This document shows positions 36,301 through 48,300 of a stretch of DNA of 64,000 bases, one piece after another. The position numbers and the translations under genes were made by a program. Under the pieces are notes generated by a model. That model made no database searches, was not told the origin of the DNA, and saw only the letters and a program-made list of their open reading frames with translations. Within the stretch, counting starts at the first letter, position 1, and every line of letters starts with the position of its first letter. Location of the stretch: the NCBI GenBank assembly GCA_035079385.1, contig JAVHKY010000029.1, positions 6,696,001 through 6,760,000 of the forward strand, in the 5' to 3' direction. Source of the stretch: Aspidiotus rigidus. Its lineage: Eukaryota > Arthropoda > Insecta > Hemiptera > Diaspididae.

Positions 36301-39300
36301 TAAACTTATTAATTATTCTATTTACTATTATAATAAATTTTTCTAATCTAATAATTATTTCTGTAAGAATAATAATTATTTTTACAACAATATTAATAAT
36401 TAAAAATTCAATTATTTTGATAGTAATTCTATTAATTCAAATTTCACAAATTTAATGATAAATATTATTCATTTTAATGTTGAAATAAAAAAATTCAATA
36501 TTTATTTATTAGAAATAATAATTTTCATTAATCTAATATTTAAATTCCAATACTCCAACCTTCATTATGATGGGCCTAATATACTATACTAGGCCTATAC
36601 CAACTAGCTTTATACTAACTAGGCTTAATATACAGTATATATTGTACTACACTAGCCTGAAACACTTTCTATTATATTATATAGCTCGGAGGAAGAAATT
36701 TTTCCAAGTCCCCCTCCTACCATACGTAGCCCGGAGGTAAAAATTTTCCCAAATCCCACGTTTTGCCTCCCAGCGCTCGTCATTTTTCTTCAAAATACCC
36801 TCCGATAAAACAGGTTCCCTGTTAAAAAATTTGTTATTATATTAATTTTATTATTAATATTAATTTATATATTAAATATAAATTTCAATTCAAAAATTAA
36901 ATTTAAAAATTTTATGAAAATATTTTTAATTAAAACATCTACAAATCTAAATATTATATGAAATATTGGATCATTAATTGTATTAATTATATCAATTCAA
37001 GTTTTTATTGGATTTTTTATTTCAATAAATTATTTTTCATATTAAATTGATACATTCATTAATTCAAGTAAAATTTTTTATAATTTAAATTATGGTTGAA
37101 TTTTTGTTGTTTTCATAGAAATTGAACATCAATAATTTTTACTTTATTATTTTTACATATATTACGAAGATTGGTCAATAAAAATTTTATAAATACTAAA
37201 ATATGATATTCTGGTTTATTTATAATATTTTATTAGTAATAATTTCTTTTCTTGGTTATTCGCTTGTTTGAAGACAAATATCTTATTGACCAAGAATAGT
37301 TACTACCGTAAACTGGGGTGACTTTGCAACCCAGGGGTGACTATGCACGACCGCGTTATTAAAGCACTCCTGATGGTATACAAAGAAACTAAAAATGTCT
37401 TGGTGGCTACAAACAGGCTGTAGGTCTTCTGGATGATGTGAAGAACGAAAACAAAACAAGAATCGAATCGTTATCACGATTCGTTCTGGTATCACGCCGG
37501 GTTGAATTTCATCGTTAATTTTCTTCGAAAATTTCAATCAAAATAAGATACTAAATTTGAAACGTGAAGGCGGCTTTCATGAAATCGGTACGTATATATT
37601 CTGAAAGAGAATTTTCCGCTCTTTCAGATGCAATTTAATGCATTCGAATCGATTAAAAATTAGGGAATCTATCGATCCTAATGTGATGAATTCCATGTTT
37701 TTTTTTCCATCGATATGCCGCGAAACGACGTAAGAAGACCTGGAAATCGTCGTTATGCAGTTGACACCGAAGAAGATTTGATGCGTCTTGTTATTTCTAA
37801 GTTAAACCAGCCTTAAAATTATACTGTTTCAGTTTGTGGTACTTATTATTAATATTTTTGGCTGTTTTGCGTTTTTTCATTGATAATCTCCATTATGCAA
37901 AGTCACCCCGAGAAGAAAATGCAGAGTTTGCCATAAGCAAAGTAACCCCGAGGAAGGAAATGCAAAGTCACCCCAACCGGGTGTGACTTTGCAGTCGTAA
38001 TTCAAACTAATTTTTCATCATGAAGATGAATTTTTACGCTTAAACCAGTGGCATCATTGAATTCTACGGCGTTTGACTATTAAGATACATGTTTTGTCAT
38101 AATCAGGGTAACTATAGTATTCCGCGCAGAAGATCTCAAAGTTGAAAAATAGCAAAAAAACGTGCAAAGTCACCCCAGTTTACGGTATTACTAATTGGGA
38201 TGTTAACCCAAGTTGCGTAAGTTGGTAGCCGTGCTCGAACATGTGGGGGATAATTTTAACGTACCATGCTTCATGATGGGGAATTTGCAATTTTCAAATA
38301 CGATTTAAATTATTACAATTCGTAATATCAAAAAATTATATCCTATAAATCGTTTAAACACTTCAAGAGAATCGATAACTGAAAGAAGTAATTCTAATGG
38401 TGAAGTATTGAGTCATCTACGACTAATTGAAAATCTCGTTTCTTATGGCCGAATACATTGAACGTAAAATCGTCACCCAGAAATTCAAGCGAGTGCGGCG
38501 AGAGAGGAAGGCGATTCTAGCGCTACCAAACATAGGTTAACATCCCAATTTTATTGCTGTTATTCCAATAATTGGAAATAATTTAATATATTTAATTTGA
38601 GGTAATCGATTTATTAACAATATTTTAATGAATCGATTTTTTTCATTTCATTTTATTTCAACAATTATAATGTTAATATTATCATCATTTATTCATTTTA
38701 CATATTAATTAATCATCAAATTTAAATAATAATATTGACCAAATTAATTTAAATCCTTTATTTATTTTTATTATATTAATACTATCATTTTTTTTTAATA
38801 TTTTTTTATAAAGGTTGGCGTTATTCGTAGGTATATACCTACGGCTAAAACAAGACGTATCCACTTGGATGGTAGTTGCTGACGCAGAAACGAACGCTTT
38901 TTTCATGGTCATAGAGGATACGAAAAGTACGGCAACATTACCATCATCCTCAAATTTAGTAGCAATGCTACCTCCGTCTTATTCCAGACTTTCCAAGAAC
39001 TTTTGTAGGCAGGAACTATCATCGTTATGAGGGGCGGGGGTGAGTTTGCGAATCAAATTTCGTATGTTCTGCGATGAAAGATTCTTGTCAAATTTAGCCC
39101 GGAGGACACGAGAGATCTGGCTAACCTTACAATTTGCATCGTGCAAATCTGTCACAACTTCTTTTTCTTTCTCGTTCAGTTCCACCGTGGACGATTCATA
39201 AGCAGCTCTGCTGATTTCGTGGTTGTGTGTCAAGTTAAGTGAAGTTATCCTGACGCAGGTTGACTTCGCTGGTTTATAGCACGTGATTTTCGCTTCACAG

Positions 39301-42300
39301 CCGAGGTAGTTGTACCGTAATTTTGTACGCTTACCAGTACTTTCAGATGCCCGCCGATGACCATGTTGACAGCGTACAGTTACTTGGAGCTTATTGTTGT
39401 TAACGATAATTAGGGGTTGGTAAGCAGTAACACAAAACTTACGAAATTCTTCGACGAACTGTTGGTAACTCGCGAATTCTTTCCCTACTTGACCGAAATC
39501 GTTTTCCGCGTTTTCTCCGGCCATTACACTTAAATCAATGAAGACACGCGAAAGAACTACTACCTACGGATTCATCGTCGCACTTATACATTACAGTCTA
39601 CTAAGCTGTTAACTTTCATTGTATATGTACTTGCGAGAAGTTACTACCTACAAGATAATTCCTGCGTCATACTTCAATACAGAAATATTTGTCACGAAAC
39701 ATGATTATACAGAGCAACAAGATAATTCGTGAGTCATTGTACTATACCTACGAATAACGTTTTAGCCGTAGGTAGTATACCTACGTATAATCACTTCCTT
39801 TAATAAAATAATTGTACCATTAAAAATAAATAATCCAGATAATTTTAATCAGATAATAATATTTAAAACTCCTAATCATATTTAACCAGAATGATGTTTT
39901 TCATTTTCTTAATCAATTTTACGTTCAATTAATACTAAGTTATTAGGATTATTTATAACATTAAAAATCAATTATTATTTTATTTTTTGTTTTTACCAAA
40001 TTTAAATAAATCAAAAATCTTTAATAATAAATTTATTTTAATTAGAAAAATTTTTATTTATATTTTAATTATATTAATAATTTTAATATCTTTTATTGGT
40101 TCAAAAGCATCTCAATTTTCTTTATTCTTTAGTCGTAATCCTTGCAAGTGCCTCTGATGATTGTCACGTTTGTCGAGCCGTCTCCTCACCTTCAGCTCTT
40201 CAATCAGAATACGTCACACCCTGATAAAACCATCGTTCGCAACACCCTCCTCCATCCTGTTCCCTAGAAATCGACTCTTAAATGTGCCTCTTTGAAAGAT
40301 TCATGAATATTTTAGAATGAAGTCCAACAAGCCCTACAAACCGCGATTAATTCGAGAGGGGGATGGAAAAACACTCCGGGGCTCGTAATCGTTTCAACGT
40401 AAAATTGCATAATTACCTAGCGACTATGGTTCCTTCTCGATCAAAAACGATATTCGTGTTATAAAAATACGCTCCGTCTTCTGGGCAGTCTTTATCATCT
40501 TCGGTGCAATACGAGATTTCGACCAAATTTACGGCCACATATATTTTATTCGTCTTTGCTGCGCTGGATAATCTTTGTAAAACCTGCGAACAGAACAGAA
40601 ATCCAAATTATATATCTAGAGAGAAATTTCCGACACTTTTGGCAGCGACAGCAAAGGGTGCCATCCGTACCAACCTTATCACAACTAGGATCCGAGCATG
40701 GCCTGGTAGCACTCTCGGGTGAAGGTATTTCGATCAGATATTCTTTTGCGGACTGTCTGTCACTCGGGATGTGCACGCTGGTTAGACCAGATTCCGGAAA
40801 TACAATTATATCCACGCCCTGAAACAAAGATAACAATCATAAAGTATGACGTCATTGAAAAATATCACACGATGGACACCTCGCTCGGTCAAATCGTAAA
40901 CAGTTTAATGTTTGAGGAATTTCACTCTCAAGTTTAGAAATTCCTCAAACATTGTCGCAAGATTTACCTATATATACTTAGAAAAAGATTATCAAAAACA
41001 TAAATTGAAAAGGAAATCTGTAAGTTGGCCCGAAAGTTTACGTTAAACTTGTTTTCTTTTTTCACCTCTCTTCTCCTTGAATACATATATGTATAGATAT
41101 TTCTGGTTTTCTTTTTGTTCGCGCACAATAATTTATAAAGGTAATCTGTAGCCAACACTACAAAAACCTTGAATTTTTACACGTACGAATATAAACAATT
41201 TCCACATACCACTTCCGAGCGCTGATAAAATTTGTAAATTTTCTAAATTTGAAACCGTTTCAGAGAATTCTCTATGATAGCTATCAAATTCGCATATCGT
41301 ATTCTAACATCTAATACAGGTACAGACGTAGTAATCAGGTGTGGGCAAATTAGAGGAAGTAGTAAATGATGCCTGCGAAGCTCTTATTATTCATATAAGT
41401 ATTCTCCACCTTATTCCCCTCCACAGCTGCGACCGTGATAAGTGCGAAATGTTTGGCGTACGAGAGTATCAAATATTGATCTATGCAATATGACAGGAAT
41501 AAACGCGGAGAATTTTTAACCATAAAAAAAGTAGAATTTGGAAAATTTTCGAATATATGACAGAATGGAGACATTCAAACCTCAATTACAAAGCCAAATT
41601 CGTCCCGTAAAACAGGTTTCTCGAATTCGTCTCTAAATTCGTTGAGGAAGCAGCTAGTCGTTTTTTCGAAGTCCTTAACGCAAGTTGAAGCTGGGTTAGG
41701 TTTTCACCGGACCATCCTGTTAGAAAGACCAAAAAGGAAATGTTGGAAAAAGTTTTGCTCATCGGGGCCGAAGGGAACATAGGATAGTTCCCAATCGTAG
41801 CGCTACAGAAAAGCAAAGCTGGTAGGAGAATTTTGAGGAATCGTCGATAGGGCATGAGAAACTCGAGGAAATTGACGTTGTTTGGCTATACAGGAATAAT
41901 CCGGACTCTACAACGTAACATTGAAAGGCGAGGAGGGGATTCTAAATGGAATCTTCCTAAGGTCATGGATAAATATTTATTAGTACGGTAACAAATTGAC
42001 AGAGGACGAAAATACTAGCCTGGAAGGGCGTTTAAGCATACACCTCCCCGCTTCTCTTTGACGTAGAATTTTCTTCAGCCTAGAATACTATACAGGCGTA
42101 AACCAGTGAAATAGAGAGGGGGTCAGATCTTGGCGGCCGAATTGTAGAAAGAGCTCCAGGTCAGAAGAAAGAGTACAAATATACTCAAGAGAGTGTATTT
42201 TCATTATAAATAGCCGCAACTTGGAGGAACGAATTAATTCAGACGAAAGACATGAAACATGTCAAAGGTTGAAAAAATTATACATACGTATGCGGGTTAA

Positions 42301-45300
42301 CCTAGAAAAAGAGCTAGAAAAACTGTTCAGTTTTCTAAATAAATTCCCCAAAAATATTATTCACAAGATTACTTTCGAATACAAAGCGTGTCTTTGTGCC
42401 CCCCAGACAGAATGTTTTCCATATATCATACAGTAAGAGGAAGATAAAGAAACTTTTGTACGTCGCTTATTGTTAAGGTGACTTCTTTGTTAAAAACTTA
42501 CGTAATGGCTAGCATTGTTGATGATTGTTTCGTACTGAGCAACATTTTCGAGAATGGTTTTTCGTGGCGTATCAAATATGACCGGCGAGTATTCGACAAC
42601 CGCAGCCACATAATTGCGGTTAGGTTGACTGCTCTTCAGCACCATCAGGATCTGAAAAAAATAAAAAAATAAACCATTGAAGTATTGAAAATCTATTAAC
42701 ATTTTATTAGTGTACGAGAGAAATTTTAAGATGACCGTCGATAATGTAGGTCATTAGGGTTAAATTTCTTTGGTAGTTGTCGGGTAAGTAAAATTTTTTC
42801 GTTGATAAAAACAATTAATCGTTTTACGATTTTCGAGTTTGAAGTCGACGTGGGCTTCGTAGAATAGTTCTCATCGAAAACTACTTCTTCAACTACAAAT
42901 ATATATAAATCTCATCCGCTTCCAACTGGACTACGGCTCCCGGATCTACTCTCAATCTAACAAGTCCACTCTTCAATAACTAAACATTTGTCCTGTGCAA
43001 TCAACAGCTCTCAGAATGGCCCTAGGGGCATTCTGTGCCAGTCCTAATCTCAGTCTCTGTGCTGAAGCAGCCGAACCTCCTCTCCACTTTCGCACACTCA
43101 TATTAACCGCCAACTTCCTCGAACTACCTACCCATACTACTTTCTCCTCCTCTCAAAATACCTCATTACATTATCGTGAACCCTACATTGACTCCCTTCC
43201 AAAATTTAATCCTTTCCCGCCTATTAAATCATCCATTCTTCTATGGCTATTCATTCCTCACGAATATTCCTAAATCAAATAACACCGTCTGCGGTAGAAT
43301 AATCACAATCCCCGTTACACCGATGGCTCTAAAACAAGAAATAAAACAGGCTGTGCATACTCCTGCGTCCTATTAAAGAACTCAGCCTCTGTTTTCAATA
43401 TTGAGTTGACCGGTTCCCTGTTTTAAAAGATGATACAGGTGCATACTTTGATACAATCTGTGCTATTTCAGAGACATTATCTTAACTCACTGAAATCTGG
43501 TGAATTCTTATCCACAAGAAGGGAAACTTGGAAATTCTGAGATCCCCTCTCTATGGAGATCTCAAAATTTCTGAGTTCCCCTCTCATAGAGAGGATTTCA
43601 GAAATTCTGAATTCCTATGCACGAGAGGGAACCAGAAATCCTGAATTCTTTCCTCTTTGTGCATAGGAATCCAGAATTTCCGAAGTCGCCCTTCGTGCAT
43701 AGGAATCAGGGCCGGATTTAGGGGGAACCAGAGTCCAGGCTTCCACATTTTTTCTCTCATTTAAAAATTTCATTGAATACACATAACTTGGGACCTTGTA
43801 CAAATAAAATTATCTACTTCTTTCTACCAACTACTTTCTTTCCAATTTTAAAATGGGCAACATTTGATAAGAGAGGAGGAGAGGGGTCAAAATGTTGATT
43901 TGAAGAAATGTTGAGGTGGGTTTTCACATAACTTGGGACCCCCTTACTGAAAATCCTAAATCCGACCCTGATAGGAATCCAGAATTTCCGAATTGCCCTG
44001 CTTGTAGACAGGAATCCAGAATTTCTGAGATCCCCCGCTGGATTCCTATGTACGAAGAGGGGGATTTCAGAAATTCTGGATTCCTATGCACGAGGAGTTC
44101 TGGGTTCCTATACACGAGGGGGCACTTCAGAAATTCTGTATCAGGGGAACTCAGAAATTCTGAATTCCTCCTTCATACGGAAGAATTCAGAATTTCTGAG
44201 TTCCCCTGCCTATAGAAATGAATCCAGAAATTCTGGATTAGTTCCTGTGAAAGACCCGTGGACTTGTAAAAAAATATAAAGTTCTATTTCAATTTTTGCC
44301 TGGAACTTGTAAAATTTTCTGGAGCTGAAATCTTTCAATTTGAGGTTGTGATATTTCACCAAGATATTGATTGATGACTTTTCACACTAATAAATCCGGC
44401 CTGGAAATTTTTTGCGAACAAACCATTTCTTACGCTTTTTGGCTCATTCCAGAACCTGAAAAAACCGGAACCTTTATTTTAGTTCACTCCTGAAATTCCC
44501 GAGATCCGGAAACTTTTATTTGGTGCCAGAATCGAACCACACCCCGGACCCTTTAAGGGAAAAAATAATGGTTCTGAGCACCGTAATGCAGAACCAGAAC
44601 CACAAATTTAGTTAAATCTAATCGCTAGCATCTCATTGGGATGAGGTTTAAAACATGTTTAAAAATCTTAAAATCGTTTTTTCTCAATAATAAGCCTAGA
44701 GTCGATGAAAAATTATGAAAAAATTGTCAAAAATATTAATATTAATTAGAATAGGATTTTATTATTCAATTTCGTTTTGGACCTAATAGTTTTACTTATT
44801 GGTTTATTACAACTTTTATTAGATATAGGTAATTAAATTATTATCAAAAGAACATTTATATTTCATTCAAATTGAATATTTTATTTTATTTAATTTTAAT
44901 TCATTTTAATTTTTGAATATTAATTAATTTTAATTATTGATTATTAGAAAATAATAATTCTTTTTTTTATTATAATATTATTTATATTAATTGAATTATT
45001 ATTTTCAATCTATATATGTACCTACAAATTAGTTTTATTCGAACTATTATTTAATTTTTATCTTATGACATTTTATTAATAATTATTATAATGTTATTTA
45101 ATTATTGTAATTATGTTTAAATTTAATATTAATATGTTTGTTATTTATCAAAAATATTTCAAGTTTTCAATATATAAATTTTATTTTTTTATTTATATAA
45201 TAAATAATTTTATTATTAGAATTATTACAACCTCCATTTGATTTCTACAAAAGAGAGTCTGAGCTTATCTCTGGGTTAGTCCAGTTTAGAATTAGGTTCA

Positions 45301-48300
45301 TTTAAATTTATAATTTTATTTATAGTAGAATATTTAGATATAATTTATTTTATTAATTTAACTATTATTTTTTAAAATAATTATATGGAAATTTTCAACT
45401 TAATAATTTTTATTAATATTTTTATGAATTCAAATATTCATCATTCGTTTTCGTTATGATTTAATAATAAAAATTATACGAAAACAAAATACCTATATGT
45501 GATGCGATCTGCAAAACCATACCATAAGTCGCGCTGCCGGGACCCCCCCTGTGTAAAACCTACCTTCACAATACGCAACTACACATGTCATAAACACATT
45601 TTATCTTCGTGTTATTTGCCGAATATTTGCGCCACGATGTTACTCAAAAGAAATCATTTTGGTTAACTGCATGTTGATATCGCTATATTCCGAGGGGAGT
45701 TTTACATGGGGTGGTCCCGCCAGTGCGACTTATCCTATGGTTTCGCAGATCGCATCACATATATTTTTTTTTTGTATTTTTATATTTATTATTTATTTTT
45801 TAATAATTTTTATTTAGTAATGTTATTAATAATTTTTTTTTTTTGAAAATAAGTTGGAATAAATATTAAAAAATAAATAATTATTAATAATTGATCAACA
45901 ATTATAATATTATAGGGTTCTTTAGATGGTTTCGAACCAATAAAAGAAATTAAAATTATTAATATAATAAAAATATAAATAAAAATTTTTCCAATTAGGA
46001 TAAATTTATGATTAAAAATTGTTGATTTATTCAAGTTTGGTAAAAAAAATAAAATAATAATCGATTTTAGTGTTATAAATCGCTAGATTATCTTTCATCT
46101 CTATAAATTACATGAAAATCCATTGAGTAGTTTTTGAGTAATAAATAATTGAAGTAAAACATCTTTATTGGCCTGTGGGGCAGAAAGGGGGCAAGCGGGG
46201 GGGGAGCTGTAATGTTTACTGTCAATGTCTCTCATGAGTGTCATCAAAAGAGACCAGTTTCAGCCAATTTGGTGGAAGTGGGACACCTAACAAATGAGGA
46301 AGTAGGTATCTGTAAAAAAGGACGTCCGTCTGAGGCGTCAGCTCAATAGTGGGACGTTGAGAGAACGACTTAATTACAGATACTTCCTCAAATATAAAGA
46401 GGTTGTACTCGACTCGATGCATCCCTCTTTCAATTCCAAAAATATTTTCCCTTTTGAAAATTTTTCTAGCTGCGCCACTGGTAAGATGGAGAAGGAAATT
46501 ACGATCAAGTACAAATAAAAACATGATTGAAATTCCTCAGCTATGAGGTAAAAACAAATTTTTTAATTTTTTTCTCTGACGTTCGCGAAAGATACGGTGT
46601 ATCTAATATTTGAGATTAAAATGTTGACAGAATAGTTTATGATGAAAATACGATTACAACGGATGCATTTAAAATGTAGTCTTTTCTCGCGCGTAACGTA
46701 ACGCAACGACGTAATGAGCGCAACATTACTACGCCCGCTCGTACTTGTTGAGATCCATTGAATTGCGCGGGAGGAAACGCCTGTACCAAAAATGCTGTAA
46801 ATTACGAGCCTTTACTCTAATTTGAGTGTCTCACGAAAGACTTTCACTCGAGCTGAATATTTTGACCAATATGTAAGTTCGAGTTTTTATCTCCTTTTAT
46901 TTTGCGAAGTTCAGAATTTCGAAAGAGTTTTAAAATAGAATTTTTATCGATGGGAGGAGGAGGAGGAGGAGAGGGGGGGGGGTTATTCGTTTCTCTGTAC
47001 GAAAAAAATCTTAACTGAAGGTCACGAGTTCAGTTAGAGAATATCGTAAAATTCTGAATTTCGACCACAATTAAATTCGCAGAATTTTTGGTTTCCGTTC
47101 GTCGAGACGTATTTTCGAAGGTCGATCTCGTAATTTTTGCAATTTTCTTCAGGTTTGATTCGATGAAACGGTACTCGTGAAGTCTGAAAGCTCTACGCGC
47201 ATGGTTTCAAATTGTCAATTCCATATTTCCGGAACAGAGGGTCACGACCGACCATATTTTCTTACTCCCTGACTCTAAAAGTCAGCTTAAGATAATGTCA
47301 CCAGGTTTTACGTTGAAGATTAGAAGATGTTTCAGTCGTCAAGGGCCATACTTCCGCGTTTTTCTCCATTGGTATTCTAATCGAACAGTTTGACGTTTAA
47401 ATGTAAATTCGTAGTACAATATGTTTCTACGCACCCACCCTTCGAGACCTATACATCCGCTCTCGACTGGCGTATAATTCTACATTAGGAAATATTTTAC
47501 ATAATACTTTTCGTCGAATATCTAGTGTTCCAAAACTGAAATTCTAAAATGTATTATCGGTAATTTACCCAGTTATTTCAGCCCATCCCAAACGGGTTCA
47601 GCATTACTTCGACAAACACAATTCAACCTCAATTGTATTTTAATTATTTGCAGAAAACTTTTAGGCACGTACGTGTTCTGTGTTTTCCGGATCTTTCACT
47701 GTTATCCAATATTAAAATTTTAATCGTCTCTACAAACTGTTCCGATACAAACCTACGATTATGAAATAGTACGAGATACCTAACAGGTTCATCTAGAGGA
47801 CTCGGGCTAAATCACGTAGTCATTACGTATATAAATGAAAACGGATAATATACGTTTTGAAATATACACGTACTACAGTATAACTTATCTATACTCGCAT
47901 CGCGTAATAAAGATGTCCAGCGTGCCAAATACGAACTCAAATATCGTAAAATTTATGACGTTCGAAAATTTTTGCTATACGCCCGCGAATAGGAAGGTAC
48001 ATGCCCTGGTCATAAATAGTGGAAGTACAAGAGAATAGAGCACCGTGTGCACGATAGGATGGAAAAATCATATTACATATTAAATTGCATGCAGTTAACG
48101 CTAAACCAGGAATTTATTATCTTCCGGTAATGTACAAGGTCAACTATTTTACTTTTTCTTCGCTGTACAAGTAACTTGTTCTCTATACGTATATATATAT
48201 TGTGCTCACTTACAGCAACCAGTACTGCACACATAATGCACAAGATCAGACTCCAAGCACAACATTTCCACTTAAATTGACCTTTACCGTTGTTCTTACT

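Larger units (their letters stand above)
36914..40116 (+). pseudogene. cytb: NUMT: cytochrome b, split by three transposons
   Basis: The segments are 36914-37305, 38188-38196, 38547-38812 and 39808-40116. With the insect mitochondrial code (TGA = Trp, ATA = Met) they read as cytochrome b. Examples are WNIGSLIVLIISIQVFIGFF near the start, then FLGYSLVWRQISYWP, then PIIGNNLIYLIWG and RFFSFHF, and late PNHIQPEW and FIGSK. The reading frame has some decay and frameshifts. Removing the insertions restores V-T-I-T-N-F-I-A-V-I-P, the conserved segment after WG(Q)MSFW. The copy ends abruptly after the FIGSK motif. It lies in intron 4 of the vanin-like gene, antisense to that gene. Confidence 0.9.

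Noticed and set aside
45758..45830. tRNA-Ser between nad1 and cytb in the second NUMT
   Set aside because: Expected from gene order, but no cloverleaf could be drawn in the decayed AT-rich remainder beside the MITE.
45810..46034. 74-codon hydrophobic minus-strand frame as a nuclear gene
   Set aside because: It is the C-terminus of mitochondrial cytb in a NUMT with an adjacent nad1 relic.
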